64,000 nt of DNA from Polia nebulosa (GCA_951329385.1 OX589612.1:11110437-11174436), one strand, 5' to 3'; shown: positions 30,499 to 41,522, numbered from the stretch's first letter. Numbers and translations are program-made. Notes: a model not told the origin generated them from the letters alone.

Positions 30499-30851
30499 AT
30501 CTGCCTAGCCTTGTCCCAATCTTTGGGTCGGCTTCCAATCTAACCGGATGCAGCTGAATATCAAAATTTTACAAGGAGCAACTGCTATCTGACCTCCACA
30601 ACCCAGTGACTGGGTAAAACAATACCCCTTGGAAAGACTGTTTTTCGGACTTTCGGGCTTCTGACGACCCGTAACGACTGTCAAAGATTCACGATTGACA
30701 GCCGGGCCCAACAGTTTAACGTGCTTTTCGAGGGACGGAGGAGTCTCGGTATGTAAAGATGTTCACCAATCCATGGATCAACCCCGGCAAGCGTAGCTTA
30801 ACCCGATGAATCGACCCGTGCGGCTGTTATTACTTTAGCCACGAGCTCCTC
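30499..30851 (-). mobile_element. S5 SINE, near full-length
   Basis: Reverse order of all S5 blocks, from ctgcctagccttgtcccaat to cacgagctcct. TSD tgatagtca at 30490-30498 and 30852-30860. The 5S-like control region is intact except for small changes. Confidence 0.88.
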
Positions 30852-30860
30852 TGATAGTCA

Positions 30861-31615
30861 CGACAAAAAAGTTTTTAGTTACACTAAAATTAGGAAAGAG
30901 TTGGATACCTACTTAGAAACCATCGTTCAATAGATCTTAAACGTTTAGCAAATTTAGTTAATGGTTGGGTGACTAATCTTTTCCATTTAAGACCGCACCA
31001 TATCTTAAGTTATATCATACAAATAACTTTAAAACTATAAAGAATTTTCTCAGACAGACAAGCAATGCGGCTAATAAAGCCTACAAAAATACCTACCTAC
31101 TATAAACCTGCGTGTCAGGCTTCGCGCAGTGTAGAGTTCAACAAGCGGACTTAGAAAGGGACTTAAATAAGTAACAACTTCATCTAAGTATTTTTTTTTC
31201 TATGGGTTTTGTATTTTGTACGAAATTTTACCAAGTCCGTACTTTTTATAAGTTGGGCGACTATTACTCTTAAACTAGCAGAGCTAACTTAGCAGTAACA
31301 GTTTTCCTTCAATATTTGTTTTAATTTATATACGAATTTTTTCACATTTGTTTAACTTGTAGGGTTAGAGGACCCTAAAAATAAATCCAACAACAATTTA
31401 AATAGATGATAAAATGAGAGACAAAGAAATCATAATCACAAGAGAAATGTAATGATGACATGAATCAAACGATGTAACGTTTTGAGTCATAAATCATAAG
31501 ACCATGTAGGATGGATCTTAAAGAATGGTCAAAGATCATTAAAATATCAATTAAGTGATTTATGGATTAGCTATGGCTATAAGAGTGAAGTTGTTCGCTT
31601 TAGAAAATACATTGT
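30861..31615. other. No gene recognised
   Basis: About 750 bp of AT-rich DNA, no shared families. Confidence 0.45.
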
Positions 31616-31855
31616 CAATACCCGAAGGGTGCAAACGGAGCCCTAGTGTTGTCAATCACGTGTCTGTCTGTCTGTCCGTCCGTCGTCCGTCACAAAATTT
31701 TGTAACGAAGAATTATATAACATCCCATTGACAAACTTGAAATTTGGTAACAAATTGACAATGTTGATTATTACGTATACTTTACTAACAAATCCCAATA
31801 TTTGGTACGGAACCGTTAATGTGTGAAATCCAATACACACTTGGCCAGTTTTTTT
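31616..31855 (+). mobile_element. G repeat
   Basis: atacccgaagggtgcaaacg, ctgtctgtctgtccgtccg, aaatttggtaac and acacacttggccagtttttt, parallel to 48.31 kb and inverse to 60.75 kb. Confidence 0.65.
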
Positions 31856-31981
31856 AATTCATAGAAATCATGGTTCTTTTAATAATTTTGTATGGACAGT
31901 AAAATGGTCTAATGCATTAAGTCTTCCTTGAGTTACTGGGAGCAGATACGACAATGTTCAAAAATAAAGTAATTTTACTTC

Positions 31982-32160
31982 CGACTAATATTATGAATGC
32001 GAAAGTTTGGTTGAATGTTTGTTACTCAATCACACTAGAACGGCTGAACAGATCTGGGTGAAATTTGGCACAGAGATAATTATAGCCAGGAATAGCACAT
32101 AGGCTATAATTTATAATGGGGGAAGTACTAATTCCACGCGGGTGAAGCTGCTGAAAAAAG
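31982..32160 (-). mobile_element. H repeat
   Basis: gactaatattatgaatgcga, aacggctgaacagatctggg and attccacgcgggtgaagctg, paralogous to 8.41 kb. Confidence 0.65.
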
Positions 32161-32344
32161 CAATTAAAACTTCAGTTCGATTGAAACGTCATATTATACC
32201 TATACAAAAACATAGGCTAAAAACATAGTACCGTTTTCTATCTACTACAACGATTTTCAGAATAGCTAACAAAATAATCCTCCCTACCGAATTTCGATTA
32301 CGGTGGTCAATCATCTTAGCGGAGAATAGTCAAGTAGGCGGCAC

Positions 32345-32442
32345 ATATTATAGTCCACAAGTGTTTTCGCAAACTCAGGTGTTAGTACTCTCAGTTTCTT
32401 TACTCCCATTGTCTGATGGGACGGCAATCCGTCACAATGTTC
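32345..32442 (-). mobile_element. B repeat, distal part
   Basis: gtccacaagtgttttcgcaa and ctgatgggacggcaatccg are inverted relative to 15.34-15.43 kb. Confidence 0.5.
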
Positions 32443-32490
32443 TACAGTATTAATTTATATGACTTAACCTAAATAATATTATAGAATAAG

Positions 32491-32556
32491 CGTACTCAGC
32501 TTTTTAATATTCCCACTGCTGGGACACATGCCTCCTCTCTTTGAGAGGATGTGGGC
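32491..32556 (-). mobile_element. tS SINE tail fragment
   Basis: agctttttaatattcccact and gagaggatgtgggccgt; the head is absent. Confidence 0.65.
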
Positions 32557-32577
32557 CGTTATCTACCCAGTACTAGT

Positions 32578-32623
32578 ACAGTCAAGGGTAATGCTGCAGT
32601 CACATGCAACCAAAGCAAAAGTG
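32578..32623 (+). repeat. X repeat, left part (target of the big LINE)
   Basis: acagtcaagggtaatgctgc and agtcacatgcaaccaaagca. The uninterrupted relative lies inverted at 59881-59995. X resumes at 35341. Confidence 0.75.
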
Positions 32624-32690
32624 AATATTATTAGGTTATATGTATATTATTAGGTTATATTATTAGGGTATATTATTAGGTTAGGTTATG
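32624..32690. repeat. Tandem tattattaggtta repeat at LINE 5' junction
   Basis: About four imperfect units of tatattattaggttat, the last passing into ttaggttagg. It lies between X and the first LINE-coding bases and is absent from the X copy at 59.9 kb. Confidence 0.7.
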
Positions 32691-34947
32691 TGTTGATGTG
32701 GAAATACTAGGTATTGACTCTGATACGTTTACCTTTATAAGTAACGTGTATGGGTCGTGCAGCTGGTTGGACCACTGCGTAGTAACTCAGTCTGCTAGGC
32801 AATCGATTACGAACGCGTATGTGGATTATGACTCGGTATGGTCTGATCACTTCCCGCTTATTATCGAGTGTAATTTAAATGTGATTCCGCAGATGGTACA
32901 TCACAATGTCATGTTGAATAAGGGGGTAGCGTGGGGTGTACGAAAGGAGGCTGAGATTGCCCTGTATAGGAATGAATGTAATAGGAAGCTCAGACTTGTT
33001 GACTTTCCTGAAGAGTGTATAAACTGTGCAGACTTTTGCTGCCGTGACCATGGTCACAGGCGTGCCATTGACAGATTGTACTCTGATATTGTGACTGCTC
33101 TTCATGACGCGTCTTTGGCGGGTCGGGGTGGCATGGGGACGGGTGTAGTTGGGTCGCGTGTAGTGGGGTGGAACAAAAACGTCAGCGAGGCTCACCGGGT
33201 GGCTAGAACAAAATTTATTGAATGGGTGTTATGTCGCAAACCTAAGTGCGGGGAAGTATATCGCGAAATGTGTGAAAGCAGGAGGGTGTTCAAATCTAGG
33301 CTTAAATGGTGCCAAGATCATCAGGACCAATTGAAAATGGATATCCTTGCTGTGAAGCACTCAAAAGGAGACTTTCGTGGTTTTTGGCAGGGTACCAAGA
33401 AGGTAAATTTAAGACCTGGCCAGCCGGTGAGTGTCGAGGGGGTTGGTGAGTCGAGAGACATAGCAAATTTATTTAAGTCCTACTTCTCTGTAAAGCCTCA
33501 GTTGGCAAAGCAGAATGCGGAGGTCAATGCTGCAGAGCCGATAGGAGTGATGGAGACAAGGATTCTGGCTAGAGATGTTGACAAAATTATAAAACATATG
33601 ACTAGAGGCAAATGTCCTGGTCACGACGGCCTCAGTATTGAGCACCTGCAGTATGCCGGCCCACATGTGTCTAGGGTTTTAGCTATGTTCTACTCGCTAT
33701 GCCTGAGCCATTCCTACCTGCCGTATGACTTCATGAGAACGGTAGTAGTGCCTGTGGCGAAGAATAAAACCGGTGATCTAGCCGATAAAACTAACTACAG
33801 GCCTATCTCTCTAGCTACTGTTATAGCAAAGGTGTTTGACGGTTTGCTTGAGACTCGGTTAAATAATCACGTGAGACTGCACGATAATCAGTTTGGATTT
33901 AGGCCCAAATTATCTACAGAGAGTGCAATACTGGGTCTCAAGCACGCCGTCCGATACTACACTGATCGTAAAACACCAGTGTATGCGTGTTTCCTCGACC
34001 TGTCAAGGGCCTTTGACCTGGTATCATATGATGTATTGTGGCGTAAGCTGGAGGGCATAAACATGCCACTCGAACTTGTTAGCATCTTCAAGTATTGGTA
34101 CAAACACCAGGTTAACAATGTCAGATGGGCGGGCGCATTATCGGAGCCATACAGGCTAGAGTGTGGAGTGAGACAGGGTGGGTTAACTTCACCCACACTT
34201 TTCAATCTTTACATGGATGCACTCATCGTCGCGCTTAGTAGTCGGCATGTTGGATGCTATGTTGATGACGTGTGTGTAAACAACCTGAGCTATGCTGACG
34301 ACATGGTGCTGCTGAGCGCGTCGGTGTGTGGATTGCGCGGGCTGTTGAAGGTGTGTGAGGAGTACGCTGGCAGCCATGGTCTTATGTATAACGTTGTTAA
34401 AAGCCAATACATGGTTTTTCAGGGAGGCGCCAAATGCCCACAACATGTGCCCTCTGTTCGTCTGAATGATGTGGCATTGCAACGGGTGTATAAATTTAAA
34501 TACTTGGGGCACTGGGTAACGGCCGACCTGAAGGACCATGTCGACATTGAGCGGGAGCGAAGGGCACTGTCTAAGAGAGCAAATATGATAGCCCGTAGGT
34601 TTGCACGATGTTCAAAGCAAGTAAAGATTACACTTTTTAAAGCCTTCTGTACATCCCTATACACGTGCAATCTATGGGCATCTTACTCACAAGCTGTTTA
34701 CAGTGCCCTCCGGGTCCAGTACAACAACGCGTTCAGGGCAGTGTTGGGGCTGCCCCGCTTCTGCAGCGCCTCGGGCATGTTTGCGGAAGCGCGCACCGAC
34801 TGTTTCCACGCCACCATGCGCAAGCGGTGCGCGTCCTTGGTGCGCAGGGTGCGGGCTAGCTCCAACACTGTCCTGGTTATGATTGCCAAGCGTTTTAATT
34901 GTCCCTACATTGGGCACTGTTGTGGCAGGCATGTCTCAGGAGTGTAA
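32691..34947 (+). CDS. CR1/Jockey-like LINE ORF2, 5'-truncated, open frame
   Basis: This is the largest coding frame in the window: 749 codons from 32698, open upstream to 32680 and without an internal stop. It would copy the element's RNA into the genome (target-primed reverse transcription). Residues about 22-55 hold the end of an APE-type endonuclease, with SWLDH and the catalytic-site SDH (WSDHFPLII). The reverse transcriptase follows: GKCPGHDGLS (about 304), NYRPISL, QFGFRPKLST, FLDLSRAFD (432-440), GVRQGGLTSP (490-499) and the catalytic YADDMVLLS (532-540). The C-terminal half has KFKYLGHWVT and FCSASGMFA. No C-terminal CCHC finger, which separates it from the R1-like family. ORF1 and most of the endonuclease are missing, so it cannot be autonomous. 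Clade placement (CR1/Jockey superfamily) is by motif memory. The GTG reported as start is a truncation artefact. Confidence 0.9.
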
Positions 34948-35340
34948 TTTGTCATGTTATAATTTCAGTTTTAAGTTCAACTCTATAGACATTATTTAAA
35001 TTCTGTGTTTATGGCATTTCATTACCTAATTATTTAATTGTAATTGACATCTGATATTTTATTCTGACATTTATTTGTATTTTTCTTTTGTTTTTTTTTT
35101 TATGTTAAATTGACGTTCAATTTTGAGATTTTAGTAATTTAATCTGAATGTAATAATTTAATCTGAATTTAATTTAAACTTAATTAATATAATCTAAATG
35201 TAATAAATTTGAGTTAATTGATGACAAATTGTTTCTTTATGTTCTTGTTCATGTTCTTGTTTTGTCTGTTTTATATTGAATATGGGTTTAATGGTCTACC
35301 TGAAATAAATGAATTTTATTTTATTTTTATTTATTTATTT
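34948..35340 (+). mobile_element. 3' UTR and (TTTA)n tail of the CR1/Jockey-like LINE
   Basis: AT-rich 3' UTR ending ctgaaataaatgaatttta and then TTTATTT repeats. The X repeat resumes at once (attactttgtagaag). A microsatellite tail in place of poly-A is typical of CR1-type elements. Confidence 0.8.
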
Positions 35341-35404
35341 ATTACTTTGTAGAAGAAAATCAATGGTCAATAACTTATTTAATCTGTGTACTACAGATTA
35401 TATA
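35341..35404 (+). repeat. X repeat, right part
   Basis: attactttgtagaagaaaat…gtgtactacagattatata, matching the complement of 59881-59945. Its last 16 bases equal the TSD of the S5 copy at 59.47 kb. Confidence 0.75.
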
Positions 35405-35762
35405 AGAAGAGCTCGTGGCTAAAATAATAACAGCTGCACGAGTCGATCAATCAGGTTAAGCTACGCTTGCCGGGGTTGGTACGTGGATGGGCACCCATCT
35501 TTACATACTGAGACTCCTCCGTGCCTCGGAAAGCACGTTAAGCCGTTGGTCCGGCTGTCAATCGTGGATCTTTGGCAGTCGTTACGGGTCGTCAGAAGCC
35601 CGAAAGTCTGACATCCGGTCTTACCAAGGGGTATCGTATTACCCAGTAACTGGGTTGTGGAGGTCAGATAGGCAGTCGCTCCATGTAAAATACTGGTATT
35701 CAGCTGTATCTGGTTAAAGTGGAATCCGACCCCAAGATAGTTGGAAAAAAGCTAGGCAGATT
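35405..35762 (+). mobile_element. S5 SINE, full-length, joined to X
   Basis: agaagagctcgtggctaaaa through aagctaggcagattgg, with all S5 blocks. The right flank acgtacataattatata may be a decayed TSD of tgtactacagattatata. The X+S5 order equals that at 59.47-59.99 kb. Confidence 0.88.
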
Positions 35763-35819
35763 GGTTGACGTACATAATTATATATTCTTTTTTCTTTTTG
35801 TCATTTTTATTCATTCTTC

Positions 35820-35935
35820 AGGCTCCTGTAATACGGTTTGAAACTAGCTCGGGAGCCAAGGAATTTCATGTAAAATGTAATAAACACTGCTTCAATAAAT
35901 AATTTATTATTATTATTTTTTATTATTGTATATTG
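35820..35935 (+). mobile_element. LINE 3' UTR fragment with (ATT)n tail
   Basis: taatacggtttgaaactagc, gtaataaacactgcttcaat then AATAAATAATTTATTATTATT. Source LINE not identified. Confidence 0.5.
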
Positions 35936-35938
35936 AAT

Positions 35939-36235
35939 AAGCATAATCAGCCTTTTAATATTCCCACTGCTGGGACACAGGTCTCCTCTCTGTGAGAGGG
36001 TGTGGGCTGTAATCTAGCACGTGGGCCCAATGCAGGTTGGTGGATGTCACATGTCTTCGAAGCTTTGGTTCTAGGGCATGCCGGTTTCCTCACGATATTT
36101 TCCTTTATCGTTTTGAAAGCAGTGCAATGATGAAATAATTTACACTAAGAAAAGCGCCTGCCTGGGTTCGAACTTCGAACCCACGATCTAAAATTTGTAA
36201 GTCGCGGCCGTAACCACTGGGCCATCACTGCTCAC
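35939..36235 (-). mobile_element. tS SINE, full-length
   Basis: On the minus strand the head reads gatggcccagtggttacggc (A box) and gtgggttcgaagttcg (B box). The body and a tail ending …cagtgggaatattaaaagg then ctgattat follow. This tail matches the W LINE end at 45.3 kb in order. Confidence 0.85.
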
Positions 36236-36654
36236 ATACCTACATACCTATAGATTTATGGATTTGATCAATGATAATACAAGTTCCTAACTTGGTATGT
36301 TTATCTAGTTGATAAATATTTTATCTAAGTATCTGGGAACTACTAGGACAAGGTTTTCAACCTGTCACTGCGTTCAATAATAATTTTATCAGTAGGCACA
36401 GCCCAGTATTAAATGCCAAAGTTGCGCTTTTGCATAAATAACATGAGTCTACCGTATTGTTGTTGTTAGTGTCATTGTATGATAAATGGCTCTTGTTGAT
36501 TAACCTTAGTTAATTCTATAAACTACTGTTACTAGTTTACTGACAGAACATCACGCCAGCATTTTTCAAATGGGTACGCAGAGAGGCACCTATGCTATGG
36601 TACTCCCACATTTCGCCAGTAGTAGGTCGCGTGATGATGGGGTCCGCAAACTAA
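36236..36654. other. No gene recognised
   Basis: About 420 bp without shared families. Confidence 0.4.
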
Positions 36655-36988
36655 ATTCATTTTTTTATTTTTTTTATTGTTGATAGGCACGCGTTTGACC
36701 ACTATCTCACCTGATGGTAAGCGATCATGTGGTCGAAGATGGATCATTGCTTAGAAGTAACCTATTCACTCTTGACTTAAATACTCCCTGGTTGTAGCAA
36801 TCAGGAAACAAACTCCAGCAGGGAATTCTACTCCCTAGCTGTACGCACAATGAATTTGGGCCAATACCTAGCCGGGGTAGCTTTAAGAAATGCGCAAGCA
36901 GTCCAGTGCCCCGGTCAAAGGTAGCTGCAGAAAACCGTGACAGACCCTACGCTCGCCCCAAGGTGAAGGACTGCCTCACGATAAAAAG
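36655..36988 (+). mobile_element. D repeat, longest copy
   Basis: ttgataggcacgcgtttgac, cctgatggtaagcgatcatg, ttcactcttgacttaaatac and gcagggaattctactcccta. Non-coding; the class is unknown. Confidence 0.7.
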
Positions 36989-36996
36989 GGTGCAAA

Positions 36997-37242
36997 CATT
37001 TTTATTTTTTTATTTTATTTGAGATGGGTTTGCTCTTGACTCTAGTCTAGGTCAGAGGTGACAGCTAGGCAATGGTTTCCCTCCATGACGCCCATTTATT
37101 TTGACCTAATGCTACCTGTTCACTATTGTTGGCTTTAACCGTAAAAATCGAATAGCACTTTTTATCTGACCCGGCGAGTCGAACCCAGGATCTCACGCTC
37201 AGCAGTCGTATTTGCGACTATGAGACTAACGCCAAACAACGA
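36997..37242 (-). mobile_element. SINE-like repeat with tRNA-like B box
   Basis: gggtttgctcttgactctag and gtcagaggtgacagctaggc are shared with 38.20 kb. The right part (gacccggcgagtcgaaccca) on the minus strand gives tgggttcgactcgcc, a B-box match. Confidence 0.55.
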
Positions 37243-37267
37243 TTAGAAATAATAATAATAAGAAAAA

Positions 37268-37330
37268 ACTGGCCAAGAGCGAGTTGAACTCGCACGCATA
37301 GGGTTCCGAACGGATCATATTTTTTTTTCA
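37268..37330 (+). mobile_element. G repeat, left edge
   Basis: actggccaagagcgagttga, actcgcacgc and agggttccgaacggatcata; same edge at 53.21 kb. Confidence 0.6.
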
Positions 37331-37344
37331 GGTATTTTTTTAAA

Positions 37345-38164
37345 CTATATGTATATTACTTTGCAATTTGAAAATCCCTAACTGTGTAGCTTAGATCTAA
37401 AGGAAAGAAAAACAATTTGACCATAAACTGGCCCCCAGCATTTCCAGTATCATTTATAAACACGCAGAATCCAAAACAATTATCTGCAGGCCGCACAAGT
37501 GCTTGTTTCTTACAGCAATCGAAACCACAGGACAGAACTAGTATGCAAATCAGGCTGTCGTACAATTATTATCTCTGTATCATTTAATATCGTAAGGTTT
37601 TAAAACAGACAGAGTCGTAGATAGAGATTGATTAAATTATAAGTGATCTATTAGATTGCGATCTTATTGTATCGCTTGAGTTAGGTATACTATAAGTAAA
37701 TTAAATTATTAATCTGTATTATAAAGTTGTTTGGATTGTCTGTCTGACCATTTGCTGCAGGCCCATCCCCTAATACCAACATGACACTTATCTTAATTTT
37801 TTTTTTGTTGACTCTTCGCGTGACCCATGGTATTTTTTTTTGGCTTTTACCTTGGACTGAGGTTATGCATTACCATACAACGTAGCTATACCGCCAGTCT
37901 TTTGGACACATTACCATTATTTGAAAAAAAATTGTTCTTATATAGATTAATAAAACAGTGCTTAGTACACCACGTAAGTAATTTTTTGACAGTTAAGTAT
38001 GTCATTCGATAGGAAATTGAACGAAGCAATTTTGACCATTTTTTATACTCGAGGATTTGAACCAAGCCACGGTGATGATAATTTAACACACACATTTTAT
38101 TTTTTTTTATTTTTTTATTTAATAATACGTATGTCAGTGTCTCACAGAAAGGCTACAACATAAT
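37345..38164. other. No gene recognised
   Basis: About 820 bp of AT-rich DNA, no convincing shared family. Confidence 0.45.
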
Positions 38165-38197
38165 CGTGTTACTCTTTTTATTTTATTTTTTATATGG

Positions 38198-38372
38198 GTT
38201 TGCTCTTGGCTCTAGTGTAGGTCAGAGGTGACAGAGACAAAGTCGACGATGGAGCGAGCTTACCCAGAAGAAGCCTGTTCACTCTAACTTTGAAGAGATT
38301 AGGGTTGTATGCATTCGGAAATACAGACGCAGGTAGAGAGTTCCACTCCTTCGCCACAGTATATATTTATAC
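38198..38372 (+). mobile_element. D-related repeat
   Basis: gggtttgctcttggctctag, gtcgacgatggagcgagctt and gagagttccactccttcgcc. This combines the start of the 37.0 kb repeat with D-type modules. Confidence 0.55.
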
Positions 38373-38465
38373 TGAGCCTTTACTGTGCGTACTCGTATTA
38401 TGTTTATTATACGACTCAGTGGTATTGGCATAGCAACAGCACGTGTCTCTTTTTTTTTCAAAAAT

Positions 38466-38803
38466 TTGAGATATGTGTTTTTTTTTAGGGCGGTGGGTAA
38501 TCATCCAATGTCTTTTCCCGGTCTGGGTGGAGTGGGAGGGCGTGTCAGACTTTTACTAACTAAAACCCACCCCTGTTCCTTCCCTGCCTGAGTGCCCAGG
38601 GATGCGGTAACTCATTTTCAGAATTTATCCGCTACCCCTAGGCATGCAGGCACCGGCCACGGTGGGCCCCGTCAGTGGTGGCTGACACTCATCTCTTTGA
38701 GGCGCGCGTGGAACACTACGCGCCGTCGACTCACGGGCCTGGTGCTGACCGGACGGCGAGCTACCCACTGCTCGCCGTCCGCAGGCCCGGGTTGAGTTAC
38801 GTG
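38466..38803 (-). mobile_element. R1-like LINE 3' end with TSD
   Basis: The insertion 38478-38791 is flanked by ttgagatatgtg and ttgagttacgtg (two mismatches). T-run, 3' UTR, then cgccgtccgcaggcccggg. Confidence 0.85.
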
Positions 38804-38855
38804 CTGCTATACAGTTTATTTGTTCTCCTGAAAAGTTTCCAATTTTGAAACACGT

Positions 38856-39165
38856 TTTTTTTTTTTTTTTTTGGGGGGTGGGAAATCATCCTATGACTTC
38901 TTCCGCTCTAGGGTGGAGCGGAAGGGTGTGTCAGACTCTTACTGACTAAAACCCACCCCTGTTCCTCCCTGCCTCGAGTGCCCGGGGGCGAGGTAACTCT
39001 TTCGAATTTATCCTCCACCCCCGGGCAGGCACCGGCCTTGGCAGGCCCCTACACTTTGCTGACAACTCTTTGAGGCGCGCGTGGAACACTACGCGCCGTC
39101 GACTCTCGGGCCTGGTGCTGATCGGACGGCGAGTTACCCACTACTCGCCGTCCGCAGGCCCGGGT
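38856..39165 (-). mobile_element. 3' UTR and poly-A of the longest R1-like copy
   Basis: A long T-run, then gggaaatcatcctatgactt and the ~310-bp 3' UTR up to the stop codon at 39166. The TSD attttgaRacacgt lies at 38842-38855 and 40052-40065 (one mismatch). Confidence 0.9.
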
Positions 39166-40051
39166 CTACGGTGGCCGGAGATCGTCTCGCGGCGTCCGAA
39201 CCCCCTGGCGTCTCAGGCGGCGGTCGCGGCTGGGAGCGCTAGGGCGACTCGGCTGTGTTCGAGCCTCCCTAGCGTATGCCGCCTCCCTCTTCGCGAGCAT
39301 TACTGCTTCGCAGAAGGTGGAGACGGCTTCCCATTCCCTCTCGCTCCGTACCATGGCCTGAACCAGGGCACGGCGCGAGAGGTCGCTGCCGCCTATCGCA
39401 TCCACGAGGACACGGCGGTGCTCTGCCCAAGCGGGGCAAACCTCCACCGTATGCTCCACCGTGTCCTCTGGGCGATCCTCGCAATGGAAACACCCGAGGG
39501 TCACCTCCGCCTTGATCCGACACAGGTACTTACCGAAACAGCCGTGTCCGGTGAGCACCTGCGTCAGGCGGAAGGTGAGGGCGCCGTGACGCCTCTCCAG
39601 CCACTCCTCAAAGAGGGGCACTACCGCCTCGATGGTGGCGTGCCCAGCGCTGGGTTGCGACAGTCGCTCTCTCCATGTCACCATGAGATCCTGCCGGAGC
39701 TCGGTCCGCCGAGCCGCGAGTTGTCGCGGCAGCGGAGTTTCGCCCCGGCGTTTGGCCTCCTCGCGCCACTCGTACAGGTGCGCGAGGATTTTTGCCTCCA
39801 GATCCCACGGTGACAGTCCGGCAAGGAGGCTCGCCGCCTCACGGGAGATCGTGCGGTATCCGCGGATGATACGGATCGCCATGACCCTCTGGGACGCGTT
39901 CATCAGGCGAGCTGATCGCTGCCTCAACGAACGCGCCCACACCGGTGCCCCGTAGAGGGCCATGGACCGCACGATCCCCGCGTAGAGCCTCCGGCAGGAG
40001 GCGTTTGGCCCCCTCAGATTGGGTAGGAGCCGCTTCAAGGCGGCCCCGGCC
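39166..40051 (-). CDS. R1-clade LINE ORF2, C-terminal 295 residues, open
   Basis: The minus frame is open for 295 codons and ends RDDLRPP-stop. It is the region downstream of the reverse transcriptase of an R1-clade non-LTR retrotransposon. Landmarks are RRLYAGIVRSMALYGAPVWA near the start, SQRVMAIRIIRGYRTIS, then the finger CFHCEDRPEDTVEHTVEVC (C-x2-C-x9-H-x4-C) in the middle, and RVLVDAIGGSD after it. The C-terminal finger is thought to bind nucleic acid during integration in this clade. The upstream end coincides with the TSD at 40052, so the truncation arose at insertion and the first Met is not a natural start. Lacking RT and endonuclease it is inert, but it is the best reference for all other R1-like pieces here. 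Base composition is much richer in GC than its surroundings. Confidence 0.9.
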
Positions 40052-40141
40052 ATTTTGAGACACGTGGTGCAAGAAATGAAGTGCCGTTGTATATGTTGTT
40101 TTGAAGGAGGTAACTAATATCTGGTTGAATTTTAGCGCAGA

Positions 40142-40425
40142 GAGCACCGGTGTTCCAGTGGTAATAGCCACAACTTACGAGTTGTAGGTCGTAGGTTTGA
40201 GCCCAGCCAGGCGATTTACTTAGTATAAATTATTTCATAGTCACTGCTCTCAAAACGGTGATGGAAAACATCGTGAGGAAGCTGGCATATACTAAACCAA
40301 AAAATCGAATACATGTGAAATCTACCAATCTGCACTGCGCCCGCGCGATGGATTACAGCCCACTCCCTCTAACAGACAGGAGCCCTGTGTGACCTGTGTC
40401 CTAACAGTGCGACAAAAAGGCTGAT
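40142..40425 (+). mobile_element. tS SINE, plus orientation
   Basis: ggtgttccagtggtaatagc (A box region), gtaggtttgagcccagccag (B box region), then the body and a tail …acagtgcgacaaaaaggctg then atgttta. Pol III boxes carry substitutions. Confidence 0.78.
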
Positions 40426-40429
40426 GTTT

Positions 40430-41402
40430 ATGTGCACTGAGGCGATCACAAATATTCTTGCTCTGAAATGATACATTGAGTGTCATAGGCTCCTTTTAAT
40501 CCCGGAAAATTGCTCGGTTCCTGTGGGATTGATCACGGAAGCAAAGCCGCGAGAAAAAAAGGTAAACATTGTACTGGCCAAATACAGGCCACCTCTGCCC
40601 ATCCCTTCGGGAAATATCGGCGTGATGTTATGTTACTTCCCTATTCACGATACTCGATTGGCCAGCTCGGACTTGTTCATATTATATCACGTATCCGTAT
40701 CGCACCAGGTGGTAAAAAGTAGCATGATTAAATGCTTTTGACCACTGTCCGCATTTAAGTGACTACTATTTAGTACCTTATCGATAATATCAATCAAGTC
40801 TTTAGAAAACCATTCAATAACATTAAATACCACAGACAATTAGAAAGAAAAAAAAAGAATCACTCCATTATCTTTGCGCTACAAAGGAGTATTTAACACA
40901 AGCGGTGTCGGGAGCAATGCTTATAGAAATAGTTGGAACAATAGATATTTTATATCATTAATCTGACCATAAATGATGCTTGATCTGACAATCACTAAAA
41001 AGGAAGTCGATTAAAAGCCGACACAAAAAAAACTTAAATAGTTTTGCGTCATAATCTTGATAATCAAAATTCAATCTAACTGCTTTGAGATACGGTTTAT
41101 TGTTGGTTACTTAAACAGATTAGAGGTTGTGGAATGGTATTTTTGAAAAACAAAAGCTGTTTTAATTAATAACGTACCGATTAATAAATCATTTGGATGA
41201 AGTTTCTATGCACTAGATATTTGGGGCACCGTTTTGCTAAACAAAAATACGAAACAGTAGTTCAGAATTCGAATCGGTTTTTTTATTTTGCCAAACAGTT
41301 ATCTCTGCAGGAGGTAGCATCAAATCTAGGCTGTCAAGTAATTATAACCTTGTCTAATTAGTCCTTGTTGAATCCGACTCGGCTGAGCTGCATTCGGAAA
41401 GC
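40430..41402. other. About 970 bp, decayed repeats, no gene
   Basis: gggattgatcacggaagcaa and gccgcgagaaaa near 40530 suggest a decayed H end. The rest is AT-rich and unassigned. Confidence 0.4.
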
Positions 41403-41465
41403 TGTGCGGTATCTTCTCGTCCGACATACCAGTGTCTCAAGATGAAAGTTAACCAGTACATGTTC
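41403..41465 (+). pseudogene. W LINE fragment, upstream piece
   Basis: ctcaagatgaaagttaacca followed by gtacatgttc matches gatcaagacgaaagtttgac and cagtgcgtgttgc at 49.15 kb, the region encoding the NQCVLPVMTYG-type peptide in this family. The downstream W end appears at 42.54 kb. Confidence 0.6.
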
Positions 41466-41522
41466 GGGGTAGGGTCGTCTTGGCGGGGTAGGGTCGTCTT
41501 GGCGGGGTAGGGTCATCTTGGC
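41466..41522. repeat. Three tandem 19-bp units at a junction
   Basis: ggggtagggtcgtcttggc at 41466, 41485 and 41504 (the third has one change). It sits between the W fragment and the R1-like RT fragment. Confidence 0.9.

Noticed and set aside
32676..32690. Telomeric TTAGG repeat
   Set aside because: Only two units within a different tandem sequence at a LINE junction.
39269..39523. Other-frame and opposite-strand ORFs over the R1-like region
   Set aside because: Overlapping open frames are expected in GC-rich coding sequence. Only the 39166-40051 minus frame has family motifs.
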